Of a stretch of DNA of 64,000 nucleotides, positions 33,765 to 45,059 are shown piece after piece. The notes under the pieces are model-generated. The model made no database searches, was not told where the DNA came from, and saw nothing but the letters and a program-made list of their open reading frames with translations. Numbering within the stretch: position 1 is the first letter of the stretch; every line of letters starts with the position of its first letter. Source of the stretch: Balanoglossus misakiensis. Taxonomy: Eukaryota; Hemichordata. The stretch lies in the NCBI GenBank assembly GCA_040954595.2, contig CM082576.2, positions 16,988,001-17,052,000 on the forward strand, in the 5' to 3' direction. Position numbers and translations under genes: made by a program.

Positions 33765-36700
33765 CTAAGGCCGAGAAACAGACCGAAAAAAAAATTATTT
33801 AATGCCCAATAATTTTCATATCAACATCACAAGGAGAGTTCAACAAAAATATAGATTTAAAGCCATGTATGCAATGCGATCCAATGTGACTGACAGTCAC
33901 CCGCTCTTCGGTCATTTGAGCTGGCTTGTTCACACACGGGAGCTGTTATTGTCATCCGTGTGCCTGTGCGTCTGTCCATAAAACATATTGATGTTCACAC
34001 ACGGCTGACGTTGTCATTCTTGTGCCTGTGCGACTACTGTCTGTTAAACACATCGATGTGCATGCGGGCAATATCAGGATTTGTGACACTTCTCATCCGT
34101 ATAGTCTGTGATTGGTTGTCCAATGTGTGCAGTCACGAGGGGTGCCTCAATTTGGCGCTGTTCAGAAAACTGGCCATTTGGTTCAAAATAAGGGTAAAAA
34201 CAATAGCATAGTACATAAAAAACGAAATCAATATTGCACCGACATTTTGGCTGTAAAATGTGTGGTGTACAGAGGGTAGGCTTCCTAAGCGATGGGATCC
34301 AAATATGGCCGTGTTCTATCCTGGCATATTATTGGCAAATCACCACCAGGGCTTTTCTTCTCAGCTGCAGAAATAGAGACGGCCATTTGCGTGACAAAAC
34401 GGTTACAGTTCAACAGAAGCAGACCGGTTTCCGTACCTGGAAAACCGGTGAGAATTTTCCAGTCGCCCACTCTGAGAGCCGCTCGAATCGACGTGTTGAA
34501 TAAGCCCTCCGTGGCAACCAGGGAGTCACTCATGGAAACATTCATTGGCAGTGGGGTCAGTGGATCAATGTTATGGAGTATCTCATTCCTTGGAGACGGC
34601 ATGCCCTCACTGAAAGAATCAATTTCAACATTTCCTTATTAGTGTGTAATTGTTTCACCATCCTTAAGGTTTATGTTTTACCATACTCGCTGTGTATGCA
34701 TGGTTTTACACTCGTTGTACCGGTATATCTGTTGGGCTGCTTCAAGCGCTCTAGTGAGACGTAAAACACGCCAGGGAGAAAACGACTACCGTTAAAGTCA
34801 TATTTGTAGACGCATCTGTATTTATAGACGCACCCCTATTCTGAGCTGATTGCAATGTCACAAATTCAAAGATTTGGAAAAACGGAAAAGTTCATATTAT
34901 TAGACGCACCCTGCTTTCAGCATGGTGGAGGACAAGCCCTCTTTCATTCAATGCAGAAGACTGACTAACAGAAGACTGACTAAAGGTGATTTTCTTTGCC
35001 ATTGTTTCAACTACGTCTTTTCCATTGTCTCAACTGCCCATAATTGCTGGGTCTACGTCTTTTCCATTGTCTCAGTTGCCTATAATTGCTCAGCTGGTCA
35101 AGGCAACGTCCATGAAACATGCATGAAATTAACATATGAATACACTTTGACATGTAGTTGACCTCTCATTAATTATCCTCTAAAATCATTTACTCTGATT
35201 GGTTGAAGTTTTCAATGGCTGTCACTTTGACATTTGATGCCTTGTCACCCATTGACACATGGCTTCAGACGTAGTTGACCCAGACAGTGCGTCTGATTTT
35301 ATCAATGGGCATGTAACGTAATTTGCAACATTGTTTATGTGGAAGTAGAAGCTAAGTCTCAGATTACATTATGGGGTGAATATACGGACAAGACATGACA
35401 CTTGAAAATATCAAAAACTCAAACTTTGTATGAATAAAACGATTTTTGAACTGTATGAGGAATAGGCTTCAGACTTTTGAGCAAAGAACACAAGTCATGC
35501 AGCAGGAGTAGAAGTGTATGATTGCATACTGGGATGTACTTTCTTTATGACCTGATTTTTGGCGATGTCTTCTCCTGAGAACAGAAAAAGTTTGTTTTGA
35601 AACTTGGCATACTTCCATATTATTAGACGCACCCCGATTTCAGGATCATTGTAGCAGTCGAAATATTGCAACTTTGTTAAAAAACCTGCGTCTACAAATA
35701 TGACTTTAACGGTAATCATGTTCAGCCTCTGCGTGACAAGTAGTTACCCTGTTTCATTCTGCCATGATTCTGCCCAGCCCTTAATCTGTCAGTACATGTA
35801 TGGAGTGTTTGTAAAGCACATTTCCAGCTGTAACTGGTAGTAATGAGTTTTACATGCAGCTTGTACAAACACCCCGTCAGTGTGAACCCCAAATCACCTG
35901 ATGGTCGGCCATTGATTGTAGCCATCTAGTGGTTTAGTGCCACTCAGCGTAGCGCCAGCTATGTGGACCAGGGTTGGAAACCAGTCGCTTATGTGCACCA
36001 TCTCCATGCTGGCTGTGCCTTTCATGTTGTCTTCCAGAAGTGGGCTGTGCACAAACCCGGTGCCATGGACACCACCTTCCCATAATTCCGTCTTCTCACC
36101 TCGGAATGGCCAGTTGTTTCCTCCCTCAATAGCAGCCCCGTTATCTAGTGTATGAGAATAAAGGTTGGGATATGGTATGGGAAAGTAAGGGTCTCTAATT
36201 GTTGAAAGAGCCACATCTTGATTACCTTAATTTGCGTTTGTTGTCGACAGCGTCAGTCGTTGCCAACCACTTCTACTCTGCGTGGTATTGTAAATATTGT
36301 TAAATTACAATTCTAAGACCATGGGTTGATATATATAATGATAGTTCCCTTACCAAAAACATTGTATAGATATATACATATAGAGTATTCTATAGCCTAT
36401 AGAGTTTGTATGGGAGTTTATAGAAATTCTACAGATGTCTATAGATTTCTTTCTATTGAATTCTATAGAAATGATAAAATCTATAGAATGTTATTGAATT
36501 CTATAGAATATTTTTCATAAGGGTTGATACTTTGCAGAGAGTTGTCTTACCTGTTGAAAAGACAATGACTGTGTTATTCCACATGGGAGATTGTTTCAAG
36601 TCTCTGGTGACGTTTCCAATGGCTTCATCCATACACGTCACCATGCCTGCGTATATTAACCGGTCTTCATCCTCTATTAGGCCTTTGTACTGTTTGCTGT

Positions 36701-39700
36701 AGTGCTCTGGCACTTCCAGCGGACTATGTACAGACTGAAATGCCAGATAGACAAACAAAGGCTGGAAGAGAACAGATACTGAGAATTATTATACATCTGG
36801 CACTGTGAGAACAATAGAATTTAGCGTGCACTAAACAGGCGTACGGAACGGTTCATATGGAACGTGTGTTAAATACGCCCACAGTTTCAACGTGCCCAAA
36901 CTCAGAGTCACCGTGTACCGGTATAGGTATGCAGTGTTAATGAGGACAGTTTCAAGACACCCCCAGTCCAACATAAACAAAAACAAGTGACCTATCGGTC
37001 AAAAGAGCTCTGCTGACTTTAACAGTGTAACCTGGGCAATGATATGAATACCCTAGGTTTTAATTCATAACAATTGTATTCTATTTAACAAAACCAAACA
37101 TAGACATCACAAGTATTTATCCAAATTCAGCTTGATTCATTGTGCTAAAGAAAGAAAGAATTGAATCCTAAAGAACAACATCAAAAGGAAGCACCAAGGT
37201 TCTAATTTGCATATTCATGACATCATCAAAATTCCAATTAACAAAATCAGGTAGGGGCACCATAACACACATTCCTACCAAATTTCAGCTCCATCGTACA
37301 TGTAGTTATGGAGAAGAAGATTTTTACCAAAACTTCTATTTTTAGATCTAATTTGAATATTCATGACCCCATCAAATCCAAATTTACAAAATCAGGTAGG
37401 GGCACCATAACACACATTCCTACCAAATTTCAGCTAAATATGGCAAGTTGTTTTAAAGAAGAAGATTGAAATACCAAAAGTTGAGGGACGACAGATGACG
37501 GACGACGGACGGACACTTATCAACCTACTGCTACAGCTCGGCTGACACAAGTGACAGCAGAGCTAAAAAAAAAAAGATGGCTGCTCATTGTGTTCTGTGT
37601 TTCAGCTGAGCGGTTACGGTCGATCGTACCAGCGTTTTGAAAGCCAATTGATATGCAACATAGGAACTAACGGAGATGTAAGATGTATAATAATAAGGTT
37701 ATTACGAAAATATTGCAAATTATACACTCGGACATTAGCGCAGTGCATCACCCTCGGCCCCCGCTACGCGTCGGCAATACGCGGCGCTAATGTTCTTGTG
37801 AATACTTTGTGGTATTTTCGTGATATTAACCTCATATTATACTGAGACCCTTGCCTAATCAATAAACTGCAAATTTGCTTATTTTAAATAATGAAAATTT
37901 GTAATTGTATAATGCTAAACTTACTCAGACTAGTTAATTTCACACAGATACCGATTTCACAGTGGACTAATTTATAAAATTATCGGTGTGATTCTTATGT
38001 TACTCAACCAAATGTTATGAAACATGGTTAAGATAATGACAGAAGTCATATAATAAATTCAATTGAATTCAATGAAAATGTATCGCTATTTAGTATTTTC
38101 ATTTTAATTATTTTGATAATATTCAGTTCATATCTTGTTTATTCTTAGAAATTGAATACCTGGTTTGAATTGTGTCCCTTGATAATATTTTCCACCTCTC
38201 TGGCAAAAAGCATTGTTGAATACTCGCCACTGTATTCTTTTGCTACGTCTTCCTCGTTTCTATGAAAGTCATAGCGAGAGTGTTTGACATGTGTGTAGTA
38301 GTCTTCGCAGCATGTGTAATATCCTGAGAGAAGAAAAGATTGAGCATTAAAGGTACATGAGCTGCAACTGGATAAAAATCTTACAGTTTTAAATAATATC
38401 ATATATGCTTTTAATTATGTCTATTAAATGATATTTCATGATAATATGTCAAGCTCAACACTTACATGTATTTATGACAAAATGGCCAAAAATGAAAGAA
38501 GAACGAGAATTCCTGCAATTTAAAAAAAACTGCAATATTCCAATGAAAAGGAAAATATAATGTCTCAGCGGTGTACATTTACTTCCTTGAGCTCAAGTGG
38601 ACGAGATCATGTTTTGTTTATGAAGTTTCATAACCAGAAATATATACATATATATTTATTCACATACTGTAGGCCACCGGCCCATAGGTATACATCATAT
38701 AATAAAGTTACATCGCTGAAGACGCTGTTTACATGTAGTTATTACACAACATTTGCAGGTGTTGAACCTGATATTGCATTATGACGTTTCCTTGTGGAAA
38801 ACAATATAAACTTTGATAGATTCTGTATAATAATGGAAGCATTTTCAGATTGCAAAAGTTTGACAAATTTATCAATGGACGGTAATGTATAGAAATATTT
38901 TGGAATATACTTGGCTCTCAAATCTGTATAAAATGGACATATCAGGCAAAAATGAAATTCATCTTCTATATTATTTGTGTTACAATAGAGACAAATTCTC
39001 TCAGCACGTTGATTATGTAGATGTCTGTCTGATTCTATTCTCAAGGTATGTGCAGAAACACGAAAGCGACACAAGGCATTCCGAAATTTCGCTTCCTGTA
39101 GGACTGAAAAATATTTCTCTCTACCAAATGTACTCTTAAATTGACAATAGGAATCCAATTTGGGGAAAGCACTCATGTTGGCGTACCATTCTTGAATGTA
39201 TACCGTATATCTTGTCAACGCTGCTTAAACAAACTCAAAAATACATTAACATTCCCAACCCCTTGGCTCAGCCAAGCTTCACCCATTCCAAGAGAAAACA
39301 GTAACTGTTTCACTCCAAAAGCCCAGCAGCCTTTACTCTTCTCGGCTTCACAGAATTGAAATTTGTATCAAGTGTGCACAATGCGACAATGAGGGAGAGA
39401 CAATAATCTAAGCCAATATTTGACAACTCTGGCCAGTCTGACAGTACGGATTGAAAAACGACCCAATTCACCTTTTACAGCCAAGTTTTGAGCATTATGA
39501 TAAAGCTTCAATATAAAGCGACAAAATTTGTTTTGAACTAATTCTAGCTGCTCTCCAGCATGTAGACCCCAAACTTCACTACCATACATCATAATTGGTA
39601 GTATTTTAGTGTCAAAAATTTTAAAAGCCAAGCTGACATCAAGAAGTCTAAACTTGCAAAGTGATTTTTTAACATTAAGGTGGCATTGCATGAAACTGTC

Positions 39701-42700
39701 GAGACTTTTGCAGAGGCCTATTTCTCATCAAAGACAAAGTTAAAACCCCCATAAACCATATATATTCTGGAAGCTGAGTTTTTTAACTTTTGTTTGAGCT
39801 GCAAATATTATTGATCCCCGGAAATGGTGGCGATTTTGGGTGAAAAAAAAACATTTTTTGATATTATGTCATGAAATTTAAAATAGGTAAAAAAGTTGAC
39901 CATGCATCATGCATCTTAATATGTCATTCGAAACTAGAGTACACGTGCAAAAAAACGGTAATTTTGTTTTGCGTTATCTGCTTCCATTGAGGAGTAACAG
40001 CGTTTGAAAGTTAGGTTTTTAGTAAAATTTGATCAAATTCACGGTGAGTTGTATTGAATCCCGCCAGGGACACTTTATCGACTAACAAAAATACCGTTTT
40101 GTTGGATGGGTAATACACAATCGCCAGTTAAAATTTGAGCAAATTCGGCCAACGCAGAGCGAAGCTATTTTCGTCTGAAGTTGTCAAGAGCAGCGAAAAT
40201 GCAAACTGAGAAAAACGGCCATTTGCATTGTTGACACCTATTTGTTAAGCTGTGAACTCATTTAGAAAAGTGCTATTTTGGGGTGATTATGCACCATTTC
40301 CGCCAAGACGTATTAGTTAGGGTGTGGGTCAGTATTAGGCCTACCGATTTATGTAAAAAAGGAAAATTTGGCAAAATTCACAACTTTTCATGCAATGCCA
40401 CCTTAAATAAAGCTTTTGTAGCTTGAATTGCTAATTGTCTCTGTGCTTTGTTCCATAAACCAGAGCTAGAAAGCAGTACACCAAGGTAGTTATAGACTGG
40501 GACAACTTCAATTCTGTTACTATTTATAAACCACTTTTCACTAGCTTTTAGCCGACAACCCTTACTAAAAACAATGATTTTTGATTTGTCAATATTAACT
40601 CTCAGTTTCCACTTATTAGCGTAAACTGATAAGTTATTCAATAATCTTTGCAAACCAATTTTTGTTGAGCTGAAAAGGGTCAAATCATCAGCGAAAAGCA
40701 AGAAGAAAAGTTTGATAGTTGCTATGTGTACTCCTGCAAAATCATGATCAAGTGCTTCTCTCATATCATTGATAAATAAAGTAAATAAGAGTGGGGACAG
40801 GATACTACCTTGTTGTACACCTAGCTCACATTTGAAAAACTCTGACATTCCTGCACTAGTTCGAACACATGCAGTTACATTAGCATACATAGAGCGCAGT
40901 ACAGAAAAAACTTTGCCTTTCAAACCTGCTTTGAACAATTTGTAAAATAAAAGGCAATGGTTTACACGATCAAATGCCTTTTCAAAGTCTATAAAGGCAC
41001 AGTAACATCTGCCATAACCAGAAATGCAACATTTTCATTGTTTCTTATTTATCTGGTTAAAACTTGCATATGCACTCATATTTAGGGTTTATAATGCTTG
41101 TGTATAGTTCACTGCCTTCATCTGTATGGACTAATGGTAGTACAGTTTGAAACAAAAATTATTATAATTATCCCAAAAGTTGCAGCTTATGTGCCTTTAA
41201 TGTGTGTGTGGAGGGACCTGTTTTTGAGTAATATTCTTATGATGATCTTACCGAAGAAGGAGTCAAATCCACGGTGAGTTGGCAAGCAGGCTTCCTTATA
41301 AAAGCCCAGATGCCACTTTCCCACAAGATGTGTAGAGTAACCCTGGTCCTTGAGTTTCTGTGCCAATGTGACTTCATCCAGGGGTAAACAGTTGGGTTGG
41401 GTGGTCTTTATGTTTGAATGTTGTAAGCCGGTGTGAATCTACAAGAAGAAAATTCAAAAAAGGGGATTTGACAGTGGTGATGACGATCGTAATGATCTTA
41501 GGGGGGAACCATATTTGATTTCTGGGGGTGGATGGAGGTTTTTGGTTTGAAGATTTGTTGGTGGATATTGTGGAAACGGGTGTACTGGTAATCGCTGTTA
41601 CAGTGATTGAAACAAAATTTGCTGACATGCCGATATCCCCCACCCCGAGAAATCATATGGTTCTCCCCTTACTGCCCTCCAATTTTTATGTTTGAGTATA
41701 TACTTACATGTTGGACCATTCTCCACTCAGAGACTAACCTTGCTAGGGAGTCCGACCAATAGCCGCTATTTAGTCTCTGCCACAGGCGACATTTTACACC
41801 CACTTTTTGGGTGTTGCGCGTTTTCTATAATATACATTTCCTGTCTTTTTTAAGTTTAATATTTTGTACCCAAAAAAATAAGAGAACTAAAAAATGAACC
41901 AGTTTCAAAGTCGATCCTCGAATCCGTGAACACTTGCAAAACATAGATCCTGCCCTAGGTTACATAAATGTGAATTGACGATTCAAGATGGCTGCCCCCG
42001 TTGCTATAGGTTTTTCAGACGCAATCGCGAAAGTTATTGCAGCTTATGACTCTAAATTGACATTAAAACCAAAGCAACTACAGTGTCTGAAGTGTATATA
42101 CGAAGATGGTGGCGACTTTATTGTAAATTTGCCCACGGGTTATGGGAAAAGCATCATATTCCATCGCGCAGGACTGAAAGAAGGTCCAGTTTGGAATATT
42201 TAAATTTGCTTGTGGCAGAGACTATAGTGGCTATTGGTCAGACCCCCTAGCTAGGCTAGAATTATCCACTCCAAGTCTCTGCGTGGAGAATGATGTTGGA
42301 CTAGTGTACGTCAGATCTCAAACCTTGACCTAAACACTAGGATTTCATTTCTGATAGGCTTCATGTTGTAAACAATATACGGTAGGAGCCGTGCATTGTG
42401 AACGATAGAACAAAAGAAGATGGGGGCTTTACAGAAATATCAATTTGGTCTAAAACGGGGTATGTGAAATTGCAACACGGTCTAAAATAGGGTTGACTAT
42501 GATCTAGTGTTTTTTCCTATATACCGGTATGGTAATCTTCATTTTACCGTGTCGGACAGCCTTGCAATTTAGATATTAATTTCATGCTGAAATGGTAGAT
42601 AACATTGTAGTCAAGTCAATCTATGAGATTTGGGCACCCATTACCCACCGCAAATTTCAATAGTTTTTTTTATCTCTTTAGAATGCATAAATCTAATATA

Positions 42701-43321
42701 GCTGACAGTATTCATATTGAACAGCTTTTGGCCATATATCATGTAATAAACATGCTATTTAGTAATCTACTTCTTATGCATTGGGAAACCACTGTGTTAC
42801 TTTGATAATTAGCATAAATCCAACATTGCCAGAAATAATATTTTGGCAGTGTATTAATAAATCCAATAGGGCAACATAGATTGGTTGTATATTTGTAACT
42901 TATCAGTCAATATATAAAAGTTAATATTTGTACTGATTTTCAATTGTAAATTGTTTGATTTTAATGCATGGAACGTTTGCAGTTCATGAAACTGCCGCAA
43001 GGGCACGCCTTTATATTCACTTAATGTTGGCAAATGATCGGAAAAACAGAATTTTTAAATTCATACCTGGTATCGCCCAGTCATCAATTGGCTTCTTGAA
43101 GGTGTACATATCGGCTGCACGTAGTAGTTCTCCAATTTTACACCCTCATTGGCCAACATGTCCAAGTTTGGGGTTTGAATGATGGAGCCATGGTAACCAA
43201 TGTCCTGCCAACCGTAGTCGTCTGCCAAAATCACCAAAATGTTTGGCCGAGTGCAACCCACAGCAGTTGACTGCATCAGACCCAGCAAAATAATCCCGTA
43301 AAAATACTTGCATCTCTCCAT
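33502..43321 (-). CDS. ARSB: Arylsulfatase B-like (N-acetylgalactosamine-4-sulfatase family), complete, 7 exons
   Basis: Spliced from minus-strand exons 43067-43321, 41252-41438, 38160-38323, 36551-36761, 35898-36144, 34437-34609 and 33502-33764. They total 1500 nt, 499 residues plus stop, and all junctions are GT-AG with matching phase. A hydrophobic N-terminal segment (residues about 8-21) acts as a signal peptide, so the product is secretory or lysosomal. Catalytic residues are present: metal-binding D34-D35 (ADDYGWQD), formylglycine cysteine C72 in CTPSR with R76, K126 and H128 (GKWHLG), H214 (QSVHSPL), D273-N274 (STDNG) and K290. The RxxLWEGGVxGxGF motif of the ARSB branch follows. Family members remove 4-sulfate from dermatan or chondroitin sulfate; the exact substrate here is inferred. 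Length is close to the vertebrate enzyme (~530). Introns are loaded with transposons, but none hits an exon. The gene looks functional. The symbol reflects the closest family; invertebrates often have several paralogues. Confidence 0.93.
34437..34609 (-). CDS. ARSB: Arylsulfatase B-like, exon 6
   Basis: 173 nt: [17 protein letters not shown], then [16 protein letters not shown]. Acceptor CTTTCAG, donor CCAG|GTACGG, phase 1. Confidence 0.92.
34789..35712. mobile_element. TA-flanked element, 924 bp, in the intron between exons 5 and 6
   Basis: Perfect 26-bp terminal inverted repeats, starting CCGTTAAAGTCATATTTGTA, with TA at 34787-34788 and 35713-35714. The target duplication fits the Tc1/mariner or a similar superfamily. 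The motif AGACGCACCC recurs near both ends (34828, 34903, 35626). An internal ~55-bp two-copy repeat (ACGTCTTTTCCATTGTCTCA) is at about 35008 and 35053. No transposase frame. Confidence 0.85.
35898..36144 (-). CDS. ARSB: Arylsulfatase B-like, exon 5
   Basis: 247 nt, residues 273-355: [27 protein letters not shown], then [13 protein letters not shown]. The metal-site Asp/Asn pair sits at the exon start. Acceptor ACACTAG, donor CAG|GTGATT, phase 2. Confidence 0.93.
36347..36523. mobile_element. Small MITE, CCCTTAC...GTGAGGG family, copy 2
   Basis: 177 bp, ends CCCTTACCAAAAACATT / AATATTTTTCATAAGGG, interior rich in TCTATAGAA palindromes. It lies close to exon 4 in the intron between exons 4 and 5. 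Related to 11779-11966. Confidence 0.55.
36551..36761 (-). CDS. ARSB: Arylsulfatase B-like, exon 4
   Basis: 211 nt, residues 203-273: [20 protein letters not shown] with the substrate-site histidine, then [10 protein letters not shown]. Acceptor CTTCCAG, donor ACAG|GTAAGA, phase 1. Confidence 0.93.
36965..37577. repeat. Retroposon-like repeat with internal dimer and A-rich end
   Basis: Contains two ~150-bp related units (37195 and 37345: TTTGAATATTCATGACCCCA-like, then CAGGTAGGGGCACCATAACA). These are followed by a GACGGACGGAC stretch and an ending CAGCAGAGCTAAAAAAAAAAA. The left part carries GTGACCTATCGGTCAAAAGA and GAGCTCTGCTGAC, partly complementary to the right end. An A-tail suggests retroposition, but no target duplication was found. 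Confidence 0.5.
37578..38159. other. Intron between exons 3 and 4, no feature
   Basis: AT-rich intronic sequence with a short GC-rich patch near 37745-37795. No gene or recognisable element. Confidence 0.5.
38160..38323 (-). CDS. ARSB: Arylsulfatase B-like, exon 3
   Basis: 164 nt, residues 148-202: [11 protein letters not shown], then [14 protein letters not shown]. Acceptor CTCTCAG, donor CAG|GTATTC, phase 0. Confidence 0.92.
38642..41013 (-). mobile_element. 5'-truncated LINE (CR1/jockey-like), minus strand
   Basis: Flanked by the 12-bp target duplication ATAACCAGAAAT (38630-38641 and 41014-41025). The sequence enters inside the reverse transcriptase at motif A ([13 protein letters not shown]). 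It continues with [20 protein letters not shown] and the catalytic FADD box ([14 protein letters not shown]), then the thumb region. It ends with a C-terminal knuckle ([20 protein letters not shown]). The coding text lies in three frames (40378-40938, 39368-39691 and 38742-39218), interrupted by a TTAA element. The 3' tail is an AATAAATATATATGTATAT-like simple repeat. The clade is a guess from motif style. Confidence 0.85.
39679..40402. mobile_element. TTAA element GGTGGCATTGCATGAAA family, copy 1, inside the LINE
   Basis: 724 bp between TTAA at 39675-39678 and 40403-40406, inverted ends GGTGGCATTGCATGAAA. Removing the element with one TTAA makes the LINE frame continuous (ATKALF then NVKKSL), which confirms the exact boundaries. 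Non-coding. A second copy is at 44043-44776. Confidence 0.9.
41252..41438 (-). CDS. ARSB: Arylsulfatase B-like, exon 2
   Basis: 187 nt, residues 86-148 (last codon split): IHTGLQHS..., then [11 protein letters not shown] with the catalytic Lys/His pair, ending RGFDSFFG. Acceptor CTTGTAG, donor CG|GTAAG. Confidence 0.93.
41717..42292. mobile_element. Pack-MULE-like element carrying a helicase fragment, intron 1 of the sulfatase gene
   Basis: 576 bp flanked by the perfect 9-bp duplication ATGTTGGAC (41708-41716 and 42293-42301). The inverted ends begin CATTCTCCAC(T/G)CAGAGACT. They extend through ACCAATAGCC and AGTCTCTGCCACA (about 68 bp left, 87 bp right, the right carrying ~19 extra bases). 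Between them lies a coding segment from a RecQ-type helicase. The nine-base duplication and gene-fragment cargo match Mutator-like Pack elements. Confidence 0.8.
41988..42203 (+). pseudogene. RecQ-type helicase N-terminal fragment (transposon cargo)
   Basis: A 71-codon frame starting at [15 protein letters not shown] resembles the Q-like motif before helicase motif [17 protein letters not shown] contains the Walker A box (TGYGKS) in the form used by RecQ-like DNA helicases. Motif II and everything beyond are missing. The frame ends in a non-homologous tail (KEGPVWNI) close to the right terminal repeat. It sits antisense to the sulfatase gene. It could be transcribed but cannot encode an active helicase. 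Confidence 0.65.
42302..43060. other. Intron 1 of the sulfatase gene, no feature
   Basis: AT-rich intronic sequence with no recognised repeat or exon. Confidence 0.5.
43067..43321 (-). CDS. ARSB: Arylsulfatase B-like, exon 1
   Basis: 255 nt, residues 1-85: signal peptide, [10 protein letters not shown] metal site, and [14 protein letters not shown] with the cysteine converted to formylglycine. The donor is CAG|GTATGA, phase 0. The start ATG at 43319-43321 directly precedes the signal peptide. Confidence 0.93.
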
Positions 43322-43455
43322 GGTTCAATATAGAGTGAGTTCAAAAAAGCACTGAGGTACGAGATGTGTAGATACAGGGTTTCGAACGATTTGTGTTGGG
43401 CGTTTCTGCTGCTATTAATAGTCAATTTAATGTCATGTTGTGATGCATTTCACTT

Positions 43456-43765
43456 TTAGGTCCCATTGGTATAGGCGTATATACCATGGGACCTTATGGG
43501 GTCGGTTCCGTCTGTATGTATGGATGGATGTATGGATGTATGTATGTATGTCCGTCCACATCAAAAACTTGAAAACCGCTGCGCGTATAACCTCAATATT
43601 TGGTGTGCAGATGCAGGCTGGGCTGTACCGGTAGATGGGAGTTTGTTCAAATGAAGTTGTCATTGCCAAAAATATGCAAATTATCTGGCAAAATGTGAAT
43701 TTGGTCAAAACTCAGTAACTCAAGAACTACTGGTTAGATTGCTTTGCAAAGTGGTGTGTACTTTT
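43456..43765 (+). repeat. R1 repeat, copy 2
   Basis: Starts TTTAGGTCCCATTGGTATAG with a GGATGGATGTATGTATG microsatellite. The conserved body matches 27838-28140, including ATGCAGGCTGGGCTGTA and GTAACTCAAGAACTACTGGT. It lies just upstream of the sulfatase start, and could overlap its promoter. Confidence 0.8.
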
Positions 43766-44042
43766 TTTTATGAAACAACCCCATTTGTGTAGATTAACTT
43801 TTCCATCTGGTAATATATTAGAAACAGTGCATATTATCCCTGACCACAACTGGCTATCATTGGCAAGGCATGATCATTACTATAGAATGGAATCCAGTTG
43901 TATAATTTAAGTTAATTTAACACTCAATTGACATGAATAAAGCTTTATAAAATGTGACCTTTACCTTGGATTACTTTGTAATGTGTAGCCCCCTCCCCCT
44001 TTGGTCCACCCACCCCCACATAGTAACTGAACACTCCCTTAA

Positions 44043-44776
44043 GGTGGCATTGCATGAAACCGTCGAGACTTTTTCAGAGGCCTATTTCTCATCAAAGACA
44101 ACGTTAAAACCCCCATAAACCATATATATTCTGGAAGCTGAGTTTTTGAACTTTTGTTTGAGTTGCAAATATTATCGATCCCCGGAAATGGTGGCGATTT
44201 TGAGTGAAAAAAACAATTTTTTGATATTATGTCATTAAATTTAAATTAGGTAAAAAAGTTGACCATGCATCATGCATCTTAATATATCATTCGAAACTAG
44301 AGTACACGTGCAAAAAAACAGTAATTTTGTTTTGCGTTATCTGCTTCCATTGAGGAGTAACAGCGTTTGAAAGTTAGATTTTTAGTAAAATTTGATCAAA
44401 TTCACGGTGAGTTGTATTGAATCAGAGTTTATTCCCGCCAGGGACACTTTATCGACTAACAAAAATACCGTTTTGTTGGATGGGTCATACACAATCATCT
44501 GTTAAAATTTGAGCAAATTCGGCCAATGCAGAGCGAAGCTATTTTAGTCTGAAGTTGTCAAGAGCAGCGAAAATGCAAACTGAGAAAAAAGGCCATTTGC
44601 ATTGTTGACACCTATTTGTTAAGCTGTGAACTCATTCAGAAAAGTGCTATTTTGGGGTGATTATGCACAATCTCCGCCAAGACGTATTAGTCAGGATGTG
44701 GGTCAGTATTAGGCCTACCGATTTATGTAAAAAAGTAAAATTTGGCAAAAATCACAAGTTTTCATGCAATGCCACC
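44043..44776. mobile_element. TTAA element GGTGGCATTGCATGAAA family, copy 2
   Basis: 734 bp between TTAA at 44039-44042 and 44777-44780. It is nearly identical to 39679-40402 (a few substitutions, plus ~9 extra bases near 44423, AGAGTTTAT). The high similarity implies recent activity. Non-coding. Confidence 0.9.
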
Positions 44777-45059
44777 TTAATCCACGGTTAGACATGGGTA
44801 TATATTTTCCATTAGATTGCTGGATAAATTCAGAATGTTTGCAAATTAAGAGACATATACCACTTAGGGTATGTGCAATGCATGGTGGTATAATTTTCGT
44901 TTAACATAGCGTCTAGTACATGGCTAACGCTGCGATCAGAACGCAAACTGTCCCACAACCCACTGCATTATTCTATCTGTCCATGTCCATCATCTGCTTG
45001 GCCTGTATATACTTGTATGTTAAATTCCAAACCAAGCCAATCCTTGTCAGCCAATCAGA

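Larger units (their letters stand above)
38351..41196. mobile_element. 504-bp-family TTAA element, split by a LINE, copy 1
   Basis: Left part 38351-38641 and right part 41014-41196 match, in order, the intact copy at 63275-63778. The ends are AGGTACATGAGCTGCAAC and GTTGCAGCTTATGTGCCT, flanked by TTAA at 38347-38350 and 41197-41200. The LINE in between (38642-41013) is bordered by the 12-bp duplication ATAACCAGAAAT, so the element was present before the LINE arrived. Confidence 0.85.

Noticed and set aside
41374-41643. 89-codon minus-strand frame beside sulfatase exon 2
   Set aside because: It is in a different frame from the sulfatase coding sequence and extends into intron; the true exon is 41252-41438.
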